From Ruminococcus sp. AF46-10NS (GTDB lineage: Bacteria; Bacillota; Clostridia; Lachnospirales; Lachnospiraceae): DNA of 64,000 nucleotides. Each line of letters begins with the position of its first letter. Position 1 is the stretch's first letter. The DNA lies in NCBI RefSeq assembly GCF_003474435.1, contig NZ_QRNF01000018.1:1-64000 (forward strand), read 5' to 3'. Of the stretch, positions 1 to 10,196 are shown one piece after another. A program made the position numbers and the translations under genes. The notes under the pieces were generated by a model. That model was not told where the DNA came from. It searched no databases and saw only the letters and a list, made by a program, of their open reading frames with translations.

Positions 1-10
1 ACACTTCCGC
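1..10 (-). tRNA. tRNA-Leu, 5' end only (cut by window edge)
   Basis: The first ten bases are identical to the 5' end (acceptor strand plus two bases) of the complete tRNA-Leu beginning at 122. They are followed by a 27-base spacer before that tRNA. This indicates a tandem tRNA-Leu pair transcribed leftwards, with the second copy running out of the window. Confidence 0.6.
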
Positions 11-37
11 ATATCGCATTTCTCTGGAAATTTCCAA

Positions 38-122
38 TGCGGAAGATGGGACTTGAACCCACACGAGCGCAATGCTCACAAGATCCTTAGTCTTGCTCGT
101 CTGCCAGTTCCGACACTTCCGC
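38..122 (-). tRNA. tRNA-Leu (anticodon AAG)
   Basis: An 85-base class II tRNA on the minus strand. The acceptor stem is GCGGAAG/CTTCCGC with discriminator A, the anticodon stem is CAAGA/TCTTG, and the loop CTAAGGA gives anticodon AAG. There is a long variable arm (GAGC...GCTC) and a T-arm carrying GGTTCAAGTCC. The 3' CCA is not encoded. A near-identical locus lies at 4982-5066. Confidence 0.95.
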
Positions 123-172
123 ATGACCGCATTTCCTTGGGATTTTTTATTTTCTCCCTCGCGACAAGTGAT

Positions 173-201
173 AGTATAACAAAGTGGTTTCTATATGTCA
201 A
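173..201 (-). promoter_or_regulatory. Promoter of the tRNA-Leu operon
   Basis: On the minus strand there is a perfect TTGACA (196-201), a 17-bp spacer and TATACT (173-178), about 50 bp before the tRNA. The same promoter with the same spacing is repeated at 5116-5144. Confidence 0.85.
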
Positions 202-364
202 CACTTTTTTTCAAAAATTTCATAATTTCTGATTCTGTTGCAATTTCTCGTTTTTTCTGCGTTTTTTCCTCCTTTTTTCTTCCTTTTCCAACAATGTTCG
301 AGCATATTTTTCTTCTTTGTAGTAAAATATAATTGGATTTTATATTCAATTATATCTAATCTGT

Positions 365-371
365 AAGGAGG
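365..371 (+). promoter_or_regulatory. Ribosome binding site of the surface protein
   Basis: AAGGAGG lies five bases before the ATG at 377, a near-perfect Shine-Dalgarno sequence that fixes the start. The upstream 210-360 stretch is very A/T-rich and shows no clear sigma-A promoter. Confidence 0.75.
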
Positions 372-376
372 TACAT

Positions 377-3300
377 ATGAAAAACAAAAAAGCACAGATA
401 CTGTCGATCTTTCTTTCTGCTTGTATGCTTGGCACTTCAGCTCCTGTCAGTGCAGCTGATCTTTCCTCAGAACTTTTTTCTGCGGATGATATCACTGATA
501 CAGAAGCACCTGCAGATGCTTCCCAGGATCAGCCAGCAGCAGATGATGAAGTTTCCGCTCCCGACAGTACAGACACCCCGGAAGAACCAGTCGATGACCT
601 GACCCAGTCCCCCGACGATCCTGCCCCTGCTGAAACCAGAGCAGTAGACTCTTCCACAGATAACACTGATCCCTTCAGCGCCGGCGAAGAGGATGATTTT
701 TCCGATTCCGAGGAAAATGATGATTTTTCTTCAGGAGAGACAGAACAGGCTCTGGCCAGTATCCTGGATGATTCACTGGAAACTCAGATGACCCGAAAAA
801 AAGGCACTGCTGCTGAAGCAGACATCCCGATATCTTCTTCCGTCTCTACCACATGTACGGTATATAAAGGCAACAACCTGGAGAGCCAGAATTATACTAA
901 CTGGTCTGCACCTGTGGAATCTTATCTTACTACAAGTCCGGATGGTTATCTTATGCGCGTTCAGAGCGGAGCCATTGATGGCAAGATCCTGATCGAATAT
1001 TACGACTCCGGATACAATCTAAAAAAGACTATGACTCTGGATCTTCCGCTTCCTGAATTTGGAGGCTTTTACGAAACCGGTGATAATTATTATATTCTCA
1101 CCGGTCAGAACAATACTGAAAAAGACAACAACAAAGAAGTTTACCGTGTCTGCAAATATTCAAAAACCTGGAAGGCTTTAGGTTCCTGCGGACTTTTTGG
1201 TGCCAATACCACCTATCCTTTTGATGCAGGTTCTGCTCGTATGGCTGTAAACGGAAAATATCTTTTTGTCCGCACCTGCCATGAAATGTACAATGGCCAC
1301 CAGGCTAATGTGACTTTTTCCGTGGATACTTCCAATATGTCCATTGCTGATTCATTTACAAGTGTTATGAATACAGATCTCGGATATGTCAGCCACTCTT
1401 TTAACCAGTTTATCCAGATCGACAACGGTACACTTCTGGGTTCAGATCATGCGATGCCTACCCACGTGCTATTACAGTCCTTCAGTACCAAACCGATATC
1501 AGCAACGGATCTTTTGTCCCACAGAGAACATGGGGTTCCAACACCGATACCTGTAAGGAATTTGATCTCATGACTTTCCCAGGCTCAATCGGAAATAACT
1601 ATACCGGTGCATCTCAGGGTGGCTTTGAATATTCTGATTCCTCTTATCTGGCTGCCGGAAACTATGACGCAGATGATAATTCCAGAAATGTTTTTGTAGC
1701 TTCCGTTTCAAAATCCGGCGGAACTCCTGTTGTACGGTATTTTTCCAATTACGCAGGCACCAGTGACAGTGCCACCACTCCTCATCTGGTAAAAACAGGC
1801 AGCAACAGTTTTGTGCTTCTCTGGTCCAGCCAGGGCTATGTTTACTACACAGCGATAGACGGAACCGGCAAGCAGGTTGGCTCCACTTACAAGATGGCCG
1901 GAAATCTTTCCGACTGTGTTCCTTCTATTATTAACGGTAAGCTGATCTGGTATGCATGGAAAAACAGCCATAACACATTTTATGAGATCAATCTTTCTGA
2001 TCTCTCCTCCAACCATGCAACAAGAATTGAAAACGGTCACAAATATGTATACGGAACAACCATCGAGAATAATCAGGTAGATAAAACCTGCCGTGTATGC
2101 GGAATCACTTCCAAGGCTGCAGTTCCAACAAAAATTTCCGCCTATATCACCCCTTCCAATTCCAGCTACCATACACTAAACGGAAGTGAGTTTCTTACAA
2201 AAGATCTCACTTACACAGTAGACTGGTCAACCTGGTTTTCCGGTGATTCCTGTGATGACTATCTGTCGGACTGCACGATCTCCTGCTCAGACAACAGTAT
2301 ACTCACTGTACAGCAGACAAGCGACAGTGTTGCAGTGATCACTCCGAAAAAATCAGGAAAAGCCATTCTTACCATACAGTCCAAATATAACCCGTCCGTT
2401 GTATTTACTTCTGAATTGTATGTGGACATGCTGAGTGAAGATGTTTTCACCTTTTCTCACGGCTATATAGGATATTACGATGGCACAAAAAAAGATCCTG
2501 ATGTCAAAATATATCGTTCCGGCCTTACTCTGACAGAAGGTACTGATTATACAGCGACTTACAAAGGCGATCAGATCAATGCAGGCACTTTCACTGTAAC
2601 ATTTACCGGAATCGGAAAATATACCGGTTCTGTTACAAAAAAATATACCATTCGGCCAGCCAGAATCTACAGCAGCTCTACCACTTGTACGATTTCTCCT
2701 GAAAACTGTGTTTATGACGGCAAGCCTCAGGAACCAAATGTGATTATCACAGACCATGGAAAAGCACTGACCCGTGGCAAAGACTATACGGTGGAATATC
2801 AGAACAATACTTCTATCGGAAGAGCCCGCGCCGGCATTACGGGCATCGGTAACTATTCCGGTTATTTTACTACAGCTTTTTATATCAGCCGTGGAAGCAT
2901 CAGCAACTGTGACATTACACTTTCCTATGCCTCCACAACCTACAATGGTACAGAAAAAAAGCCTACGGTCACTGTCAAATGCAACGGCAATACATTAACA
3001 GAAGATCAGGATTATTATCTGTACTACCGCAACAATACTAATGTCGGTACGGCTTCCGTTACAATTTCCGGTGCAGGAAACTTCTCCGGTTCCGAAACAA
3101 AAACTTTCCAGATCAAAGCCAGTGACTTCAGCAAATGTGATATACAGCTCTCTGCTTCTTCCTTCACTTACGATGGCACTGAGAAAAAACCGAAGATCAC
3201 AGTTAAATCCGGCAGAAAATTACTGGTTTCCGGTACTGACTACACTGTTTCCTGCCGCAATAATATCAATGTCGGTACGGCTTCCGTTACCATCACCGGA

Positions 3301-4791
3301 AAAGGAAAATATTCCGGTACTATAACAAAATCTTTTTCAATCAAGCCAGCCGGCTTTACCAAGGCTTCCGTTACACTCTCTGCTTCCTCCTTCACATGGA
3401 ACGGCGCAGAGAAAAAGCCGAGGGTTACAGTTAAAATCGGCAACAGGCAGCTTACTGCCGGCAGAGATTACACTGTTTCCTATAAGAACAACGTAAGCGT
3501 TGGTACTGCTTCCGTTACCATTACTGCGAAAGGAAATTACACAGGTTCCATTTCAAAGAACTTTTCAATTACCGCCGCTGGCTTTACAAAAACTTCTGTT
3601 TCTCTTTCCGTTTCTTCCTTCACTTATGACGGAGCAGAAAAGAAACCGAAGATCACTGTAAAGAATGGCAAAAAACAGCTTACCGCAAACACTGACTACA
3701 CTGTTTCTTATAAAAATAACATAAACGCTGGTACGGCTTCCGTTACCATCACCGGAAAAGGCAGCTATTCCGGTTCACAGACGAAAAACTTCACTATCAC
3801 TCCGGCTGCTCTTACCAAAACCACGATTTCTCTTTCTGCTTCTTCCTTCATCTATGACGGCGCAGAAAAGAAGCCAGCGATCACTATAAAAGCCGGAAAG
3901 AAACAGTTAACACTCAACAAAGACTACACCATTTCCTACAAAAACAATATGAACGTAGGCACTGCTTCTGTAACTGTCACAGGCAAGGGTAATTATACAG
4001 GCACCATCTCCAAAAGCTTCACTATTGCTGCCACTAACTTAAGTACTGCAGATGTAAAACTGTCCGCTGCTTCCTTCACTTACAACGGAAAAGCCATTAC
4101 ACCATCTGTCAAAGTCACCTGCAATGGTAAAGTCCTGACAAACGGTACTGATTACTCTGTTGCTTACACCAATAATATCAATGCAGGCACTTCCAGAGTA
4201 ACGATCACAGGCATCGGAGCTTATTCAGGTGTCAAAACCGTTACCTTCCGGATCAAACGTGCAAAAGCTACGCTCACTCCAACTGCAGCAGCACTCACAC
4301 TGACACAGAGCAGCCGCAAGACAGCAGTGATCAAGCGTAAAAAAACCGATGGAAAGATCTCCCTGAAATCTTCCAACAGCAAAATCGTAAAGATATCCGG
4401 AACCAGCATCATTCCGCTAAGTCCGGGAAAGGCAACTGTTACCATCACTGCTGCACAGGGCAGAAATTACAATGCCGTTTCTGCGAGAATCAGCATCTCT
4501 GTGCGCCCGCTTCCTGTCAGCAGTCTTTCTCTGAAGTCCTCAGCAAAAGGCCAGGCAACTGTATCCTGGAAGCAGGTAAAATCCATTACCTCTTATCAGA
4601 TCCAGTACAGCACTGCAAGCAGCATGAAGAGTGCCAAAACGATCACAGTAAAAGGCACCTCAAAATCTGCAGTTCTGAAAAAGCTGACCAGAGGCAAAAA
4701 ATATTATGTTCGAATCCGTACAGTGAAAACAGCGAGCAAAAAGAACTATTACTCTACCTGGAGCAAAACAACTTCCGTAAAAGTAAAATAA
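377..4791 (+). CDS. Large secreted repeat surface protein with C-terminal Fn3-like domain (one -1 frameshift)
   Basis: Two overlapping reading frames (377-1573 and 1570-4791) form one gene of about 1471 residues. The frame changes near base 1451, between GSDH and DAYPR, and restoring one G there joins them. The start has a strong AAGGAGG site (365-371). A signal peptide (basic start, hydrophobic core, cleavage near SAPVSA) is followed by an acidic Asp/Glu/Pro/Ser/Thr-rich region of about 110 residues. A non-repetitive domain follows, then a CRVCG motif, then about eight 76-residue repeats rich in YDG, DYTVSYKNN and GTASVTITG. A Big2-like stretch and a C-terminal fibronectin type III-like domain with basic composition end the protein. 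No LPXTG anchor is seen. A role in adhesion or polymer binding at the cell surface is inferred; the substrate is unknown. Neutral alternatives are a sequencing error or a true frameshift. Confidence 0.8.
2449..4269 (+). repeat. Tandem 228-bp coding repeats of the surface protein
   Basis: Six units in exact 228-bp register start at 2902, 3130, 3358, 3586, 3814 and 4042 and end at 4269. Two more diverged units precede them from about 2449. Each encodes 76 residues with the pattern FTYDGxEKKPxITVK ... DYTVSYKNNxNxGTASVTITGKG. Units 4 to 7 are the most alike, suggesting recent duplication or gene conversion. Confidence 0.9.
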
Positions 4792-4816
4792 TTAAACACC
4801 CGAACATCTAAAAACA

Positions 4817-4872
4817 AAAGCACCGTATCACAAACAGGCCGGTCTATTCCGGATTCCGCGATACGGTGCTTT
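4817..4872. terminator. Terminator after the surface protein gene
   Basis: A perfect 13-bp inverted repeat (AAAGCACCGTATC at 4817-4829, GATACGGTGCTTT at 4860-4872) encloses a 30-base loop holding a smaller CCGG-based hairpin. It begins 26 bases after the stop codon at 4791. A-rich and T-rich ends make it potentially bidirectional. Confidence 0.75.
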
Positions 4873-4944
4873 CTCTATATACTTTTCGACAAGCAGATAA
4901 AAGTGGTCACATTCTGTTAAAACACAGCCAATACACATAAAAAA

Positions 4945-4968
4945 AGAACCGTGATCTCTCACCGTTCT
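4945..4968 (-). terminator. Terminator of the second tRNA-Leu gene
   Basis: On the minus strand, AGAACGGTG, a six-base loop and CACGGTTCT (one internal mismatch) are followed by seven T residues, just downstream of the tRNA that ends at 4982. Confidence 0.7.
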
Positions 4969-4981
4969 CAATTTCATAAAA

Positions 4982-5066
4982 TGCGGAAGATGGGACTTGA
5001 ACCCACACGAGCGCAATGCTCACAAGATCCTTAGTCTTGCTCGTCTGCCAGTTCCGACACTTCCGC
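4982..5066 (-). tRNA. tRNA-Leu (anticodon AAG), second complete copy
   Basis: It matches the copy at 38-122 base for base as far as can be read, with the same AAG anticodon loop and long variable arm. The upstream region is also duplicated (a Ctcgcgaca block and a TTGACA/TATACT promoter). This makes a direct repeat of roughly 170 bp that flanks the surface-protein gene. Confidence 0.95.
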
Positions 5067-5115
5067 ATATCACATTTCTTTGGGATTTTTTATTTTCTCC
5101 CTCGCGACATATGAT

Positions 5116-5144
5116 AGTATAACAAAGGTCCCTCTATATGTCAA
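5116..5144 (-). promoter_or_regulatory. Promoter of the second tRNA-Leu
   Basis: TTGACA (5139-5144), a 17-bp spacer and TATACT (5116-5121) on the minus strand, duplicated from the promoter at 173-201. Confidence 0.85.
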
Positions 5145-5212
5145 CACTTTTTTTCTGAAAATAATAAAAAATATTTTTTATTTATACAATTGGTACATTT
5201 CGTTCAATTATA

Positions 5213-5243
5213 AAGGGCAGCCTTACCAAAAAGGCCGCCCCTT
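5213..5243 (-). terminator. Probable terminator of the cupin gene
   Basis: An imperfect G/C-rich hairpin (AAGGGGCGGCC ... GGCTGCCCTT on the minus strand) lies 37 bases after the cupin stop, followed by a short T-rich stretch. Confidence 0.5.
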
Positions 5244-5279
5244 ATCATACTTCTGTTTTCTATATTTCGTCTATATGGA

Positions 5280-5606
5280 TCAGTCAAAAATGATCAGTGC
5301 CATAAATACAAGATCTGTATCACCTGTATTTGTAAGACCGTGTCCTTTTCCATCTGGTGTGATGGTGATGTCGCCGGCCTTTACCGGGCGTTTCACGCCG
5401 TTATCGTCGTACTCGCCTTCACCGCTTAAGATATAGTAGGTTTCTGTCTCGCCATGATGCTCATGGTATCCCAGAGAACATCCTTTTTCGATGGTAACCT
5501 GTGCGTAAAGTCCGCATTTCCCTTTCAGCTCGTCTCCCTCAAGAATGTCTTTGATGATCACATGGCCTTTACCGCCGCACATATTTTCTACTCTTCTGAT
5601 ACCCAT
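5280..5606 (-). CDS. Small single-domain cupin protein
   Basis: A 108-residue protein that is essentially one cupin_2 barrel. Cupin motif 1 is visible as GYHEHHGETETYYILSGEG (about residues 47-65), with the two His and one Glu that normally bind a metal. Motif 2 appears as GDITITPDGKGHGLTN, including its His. Family members range from sugar-phosphate isomerases to oxygen-dependent enzymes and pure ligand binders, so the substrate cannot be named. AAAGGGG precedes the ATG and the gene has its own promoter at 5692-5720, so it is transcribed separately from dapL upstream. Confidence 0.85.
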   Translation of the reverse strand: MGIRRVENMCGGKGHVIIKDILEGDELKGKCGLYAQVTIEKGCSLGYHEHHGETETYYILSGEGEYDDNGVKRPVKAGDITITPDGKGHGLTNTGDTDLVFMALIIFD

Positions 5607-5691
5607 GATAAAATCCCCTTTCGTGATTGCGTAAATTGTGAATTTTTATGAACCCAGACTCTCTGCGGTCTGTGCTTCACTTCCCGTACAA

Positions 5692-5720
5692 TTATAAACG
5701 ATATGATGAATTTTCGCAAT
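5692..5720 (-). promoter_or_regulatory. Promoter of the cupin gene
   Basis: TTGCGA (5715-5720), a 17-bp spacer and TATAAT (5692-5697) on the minus strand, about 85 bp before the cupin ATG. Confidence 0.7.
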
Positions 5721-5735
5721 CCTCATTGTTATAGA

Positions 5736-6959
5736 TTACAGATTTTTAATTCTCTCAATTGCTTTCAGTGTATTCTCATAGCTTCCGAATGCAGTCAGAC
5801 GGAAATATCCCTCGCCGTGTGCACCAAAACCTGAACCTGGAGTTCCTACGATGTGTGCTTTCTCAAGAAGATAATCAAAGAACTCCCAGGAGGTCATCTG
5901 ATCCGGTGTTTTCAGCCAGATATATGGAGCATTTTTTCCACCGGATACGGAAAATCCTGCTGTAGAAAGTCCCTCGAGGATAGTCTTTGCATTACGCATG
6001 TAATAAGCGATCTGCTCCTTCAGCTGTGCTTTTCCCTCCGGAGAATAAACAGCCTCACCTGCTCTCTGTACAATGTACGGAGCACCGTTAAACTTGGTTC
6101 CGTGGCGTCTTGCCCAGAGACTGTGAAGCTCTGCGCCATCACGCACCAGTTCCTTCGGAACAACAGTAAATCCAAGACGAACACCTGTAAAGCCTGCATT
6201 TTTGGAAAAGCTTCGAAGCTCGATGGCACAGGTTCTTGCACCCTCGCACTCATAAATGCTGTGCGGAACATCCTCCTCAGAAATATATGCCTCATATGCT
6301 GCATCATAGATGATCACGCAGCCGTTTTTGTTGGCGTAGTTGACCCACTCCTGAAGAGCAGCCTTTGTGATCGCACCGCCGGTCGGATTATTCGGGAAGC
6401 AGAGATAAATCAGATCCGGCACCTCATCTGTCGGGATCTCCGGAAGGAAACCATTCTCCTCTTTGCAAGGCATGTAGATCACGCCGTCAAAGTTCTCTCT
6501 CTCCTTGTTATAAAGACCAGTACGTCCGGCCATAACGTTGGTATCTACATATACAGGATAAACCGGGTCGCAGACTGCAACCTTGTTATCCAGTCCGAAG
6601 ATCTCCTGAATATTTCCGGAATCGCTCTTTGCTCCATCGGAAACAAAGATCTCATCTGCGCTGATATCACATCCTCTGGACTGATAATCATTTTTTACAA
6701 TGGCACTTCTTAAGAACTCATATCCGAGATCCGGAGCATATCCGTGGAAGGTCTCTGCGTGTGCCATCTCGTCTACGGATTTATGAAGGGCATCGATGAT
6801 CGCCGGTGCAAGTGGCTGTGTCACATCACCGATTCCAAGACTGATCACCGAATCCTTAAATTCCGGATTGGCCTCCTTATATGCGCTTACCTTCTTTGCA
6901 ATATTGGAAAACAGATAGCTTCCCGGAAGTTTTAAATAATTCTGATTTACTGTAACCAT
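5736..6959 (-). CDS. dapL: LL-diaminopimelate aminotransferase
   Basis: A 407-residue fold-type I PLP aminotransferase that converts tetrahydrodipicolinate plus glutamate directly to LL-diaminopimelate, for lysine and peptidoglycan synthesis. The DapL-typical start (NQNYLKLPGSYLFSNIAKKV), SLGIGDVTQPL and FHGYAPDLGYEFLR are visible. The PLP lysine lies in SFSKNAGFTGVRLG, and the length is normal. The gene begins six bases after the gatB stop, and its AAGGAG site lies within the end of gatB, so it is the last gene of the glnA-to-dapL run. It uses glutamate as amino donor, fitting the nitrogen theme. The asd gene of the same pathway is at 48366. Confidence 0.95.
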   Translation of the reverse strand: MVTVNQNYLKLPGSYLFSNIAKKVSAYKEANPEFKDSVISLGIGDVTQPLAPAIIDALHKSVDEMAHAETFHGYAPDLGYEFLRSAIVKNDYQSRGCDISADEIFVSDGAKSDSGNIQEIFGLDNKVAVCDPVYPVYVDTNVMAGRTGLYNKERENFDGVIYMPCKEENGFLPEIPTDEVPDLIYLCFPNNPTGGAITKAALQEWVNYANKNGCVIIYDAAYEAYISEEDVPHSIYECEGARTCAIELRSFSKNAGFTGVRLGFTVVPKELVRDGAELHSLWARRHGTKFNGAPYIVQRAGEAVYSPEGKAQLKEQIAYYMRNAKTILEGLSTAGFSVSGGKNAPYIWLKTPDQMTSWEFFDYLLEKAHIVGTPGSGFGAHGEGYFRLTAFGSYENTLKAIERIKNL

Positions 6960-6965
6960 AGTATT

Positions 6966-8405
6966 TTATCTCCTTCTCTCAATTTCCTCTGCCAGTGCTT
7001 TTCTGACGCTGTCAGGATTTGCCTTGCCTTTCAGTTCTCTCATCAGCTGTCCTACGAAAAATCCCATAACCTTATCCTTACCGCCCAGAAGCTCTGCCAG
7101 CGGTCCGGGGTTTGCATCTACGATCTTTTTCACAGTTTCAGTGAGAAGGCCTGTGTCTTCTACGATCTTAAGACCATTCTCTTCTATATATACAACCGGA
7201 TCAATATCCTCGTCAAACACTTTTTCAAATACTTTCTTTGCATTCTGTGCACTGACCTCTTTTTTCTCTACCATGGAAAGAAGGTCTGCCAGATGCTTCG
7301 GTGTAAAGTTTACTTTCTCAGGATCAAGGCCCTTGTCCTTTGTCAGGCGGAGAACCTCCACCATAAACCAGTTTGCCACCTTTTTCGGGTTTCCGAGAAG
7401 AACCGCTGTCTCCTCAAAAAGCCCTGCCAGATGTCTGGATTCGGTAAGGATTCCTGCATCATAGGCCGGAAGCTCATACTCCTTCTGATAACGTTCCATC
7501 TTGGCTTCACGAAGCTCCGGAATGGAAGTACGCAGCTCTTCGATCCATGCATCGGAAATGTGGATCGGCGGAAGATCCGGGTCCGGGAAATAACGGTAAT
7601 CTTTGGCATCCTCCTTGGAACGCATCGCATGGGAAGACTCTTTGTTATCGTCCCATCTTCTTGTCTCCTGGACAACGGATCTGCCTTCTTCCAGAAGCTC
7701 GATCTGACGTTCTCTCTCACCCTCGATTGCTCTCGCAATGGCCTTGAAGGAGTTCAGGTTCTTCATCTCTGTTCTTGTTCCGAAGGTCTCGCTTCCCACC
7801 TCACGGACAGAAAGGTTGACATCAGCACGCATGGAGCCCTCCTGGAGCTTGCAGTCAGAAACTCCCAGATATTGCATGGTGCAGCGGAGCTTTTCCAGAT
7901 ATGCGATAACCTCCTCAGAGCTTCTCATATCCGGCTCGGATACGATCTCGATCAGCGGTACTCCGCTTCGGTTATAGTCAACAAGAGAGCAGTCTTCCCA
8001 CTCATCATGGATCAGCTTACCGGCATCCTCCTCCATATGCATCTCATGGATACGTACAGTCTTTTTGCCTGCGGAAGTCTCAATCTCAACAGCTCCGTCG
8101 TAGCAGATCGGCAGATACAGCTGGGAAATCTGGTAGTTCTGAGGGTTATCCGGGTAAAAATAGTTCTTACGGTCAAACTTGCAGTACTGATGGATATGAC
8201 AGTTTGCCGCAAGTCCTGCCTTGATAGCAAACTCTACCACTTTTTTGTTGAGGACCGGAAGAGATCCCGGCATACCGGTGCAGACCGGGCAGGTATGTGT
8301 ATTTGGTGCGCCTCCGAATTCTGTGGAGCATCCGCAGAAGATCTTTGTTTTTGTGGCAAGCTCCACATGCACCTCAAGTCCTATGACTGTCTCATACTGT
8401 TTCAT
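6966..8405 (-). CDS. gatB: Aspartyl/glutamyl-tRNA amidotransferase subunit B
   Basis: A 479-residue GatB of full length. The N-terminal kinase-like domain begins YETVIGLEVHVEL and carries the family signature DYNRSGVPLIEIVSEPDMRS near residue 145. The C-terminal YqeY-like tail (about 400-475) binds tRNA. It phosphorylates mischarged Asp-tRNA(Asn) or Glu-tRNA(Gln) and transfers ammonia produced by GatA. The ATG at 8405 overlaps the gatA stop (ATGA) once the gatA frameshift is repaired, so the two are translationally coupled. Confidence 0.95.
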   Translation of the reverse strand: MKQYETVIGLEVHVELATKTKIFCGCSTEFGGAPNTHTCPVCTGMPGSLPVLNKKVVEFAIKAGLAANCHIHQYCKFDRKNYFYPDNPQNYQISQLYLPICYDGAVEIETSAGKKTVRIHEMHMEEDAGKLIHDEWEDCSLVDYNRSGVPLIEIVSEPDMRSSEEVIAYLEKLRCTMQYLGVSDCKLQEGSMRADVNLSVREVGSETFGTRTEMKNLNSFKAIARAIEGERERQIELLEEGRSVVQETRRWDDNKESSHAMRSKEDAKDYRYFPDPDLPPIHISDAWIEELRTSIPELREAKMERYQKEYELPAYDAGILTESRHLAGLFEETAVLLGNPKKVANWFMVEVLRLTKDKGLDPEKVNFTPKHLADLLSMVEKKEVSAQNAKKVFEKVFDEDIDPVVYIEENGLKIVEDTGLLTETVKKIVDANPGPLAELLGGKDKVMGFFVGQLMRELKGKANPDSVRKALAEEIERRR

Positions 8406-9873
8406 GCCTTTTCTCCCCCTTCCATCGCTGTTCCGAAATCACCACGTTTTTTCTCATAGGCATGTGCTGCGCGGAACAGGTTGTTTTCTTTGAAGCAGTC
8501 ACCGATCATCTGGATTCGATCGGAAGTCCTGCTGCGTCTTTTCCGCATGGAACTGTGATTCCGGGAAGTCCGCACAGGTTTACTGCTACCGTATAAATAT
8601 CGCCAAGATACATGGCAAGAGGGTCTTTCAGGCTCTCTCCCAGCTTTGGTGCCGTAAAAGGTGATGCCGGTGCAAGAAGAACGTCATATTTTGAAAAGGC
8701 CTGGTCAAATTCCTTCTTGATAAGAGCTTTTGTGCGAAGTGCTTTCAGATAGTAAGCATCGTAATAACCAGAGCTTAATACAAAGGATCCAAGCATGATA
8801 CGACGCTTTACTTCCTCGCCAAAGCCTTCTGTTCTTGTCTTCTTGTACATATCATGAAGTCCCTCGTACTCTTTTGCACGGAAGCCGTACTTCACTCCGT
8901 CAAAGCGTTCCAGATTGGAGCTGGCCTCTGCGCTGGCAATGATATAGTAAGCAGGGATCATATATTCTGTTGTCTTCATGGAGAAGAATTCTACTACTGC
9001 GCCCATCTCGGTAAGGCTCTTCAGCGTATTCATAAAGGCCTCTTTTACCTCCGGGTTCAGTCCCTCTGAGAGATATTCCTTCGGCACGCCGAATTTCATT
9101 CCCACGATCTTATCTGTCATGGAAGCGGAGAAATCAAGATCCTCTCTCTTCATGGATGTGCTGTCCTTGGCATCGTGTCCGGCAATGATCTCAAGAAGCG
9201 CCGCACAGTCCGCAACATCCTTTCCAACCGGTCCGATCTGGTCCAGAGAGGAGGCATAGGCAACCAGTCCGTAACGGGATACCGTTCCGTAGGTCGGTTT
9301 GATTCCGGTAACACCGCAATAGGAGCTTGGCTGACGGATGGAACCGCCGGTATCAGAACCCAGTGCCAGATAAGTCTCTCCTGCTGCCACTGCCGCGCAG
9401 GAGCCGCCGGAGGAGCCTCCCGGAACATGCTCCAGATCCCACGGGTTTCTGGTAACGCCGTAAGCGGATGTTTCTGTTGTACTTCCCATGGCAAACTCAT
9501 CCATATTTGTCTTTCCGATGATCACAAGCCCCGCCTGCTCCAGACGATCAATAACCTCGGCATTGTACTGCGGCACAAAATTCTCAAGGATCTTTGATGC
9601 ACAGGTAGTTGTTTTTCCCTTGATGCAGATATTATCTTTAATTGCAACAGGTACACCTGCAAGAGGTCCGGTATAAGTTCCGTCCTCAATGCCCTTCTGT
9701 ACCTTTTTTGCTCTTGCATAGGCTTCTTTTTTGTAAGTATCAAGATAAGCGTGGATCTTGTCCTCTTTTGCTTCGATCTGATCAAAAACGTATTTCACAC
9801 CGTCCAGGACGCTTATCTGATGCTGTTTTATCTTTTCCGCAAGCTGTAATGCGGTTAATTTTCCCAAATCCAT
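8402..9873 (-). CDS. gatA: Glutamyl-tRNA(Gln) amidotransferase subunit A (one -1 frameshift near the C-terminus)
   Basis: This amidase-signature subunit hydrolyses glutamine and channels ammonia to GatB. The catalytic triad is visible at Lys79 (VAIKDN), Ser154 (GGSSGGS) and Ser178 (DTGGSIRQP). As read, the frame stops after GLPIESR at 8506. Adding one C next to base 8517 (plus strand) restores GLPIGIQMIGDCFKENN and a 490-residue protein whose TGA at 8402 overlaps the gatB start. The start has AGGAG at good spacing. The gene is normally essential in organisms that rely on indirect amidation, so an error in the sequence is the likelier explanation. Confidence 0.9.
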
Positions 9874-9888
9874 GTCCTGTCTCCTGTC

Positions 9889-10182
9889 TTATCCAATTGT
9901 TTTCGGAACCTGATACTGGTTTTCTTTCTGCTTCGGTGCATTGGCAAGCATTGCCTCATGGTTGTCTCCGTTTGTCACAACATCTTCACGGAATACGTTT
10001 TCGTCCTCAAAAATATGGGACATAGGCTCTACGGAAGAGGTGTCAAGCTCATCCAGCTTGTCTACATAGTCCAGCATCTTCTGCATATCCTCTTTTGCTT
10101 TTTCCTTCTCATCCTCTGTCAGGGAAAGCTTCGCAAGGATGCAGACATTTTCCATTGTTTCATCATCGATTATCTTTGCCAT
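9889..10182 (-). CDS. gatC: Glutamyl-tRNA(Gln) amidotransferase subunit C
   Basis: A 97-residue GatC, normal in length, that scaffolds the GatA-GatB interface. The typical features are an N-terminal helix (VCILAKLSLTEDEKEKAKEDMQKMLDYVDKLDELDT) and the VEPMSHIFEDENVFREDVV stretch. It has an AAGGAG site, begins 14 bases after aspS and is followed 15 bases later by gatA. Confidence 0.95.
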   Translation of the reverse strand: MAKIIDDETMENVCILAKLSLTEDEKEKAKEDMQKMLDYVDKLDELDTSSVEPMSHIFEDENVFREDVVTNGDNHEAMLANAPKQKENQYQVPKTIG

Positions 10183-10196
10183 CTTTTTTCTCCTTA

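Noticed and set aside
2449..4269. CRISPR-like direct repeats
   Set aside because: The 228-bp units are coding, stay in frame and have no unique spacers.
7293..8459. 388-codon plus-strand frame opposite gatB/gatA
   Set aside because: It is the mirror of a strongly conserved gene pair, encodes cysteine-rich low-complexity protein without family resemblance and has no ribosome site.
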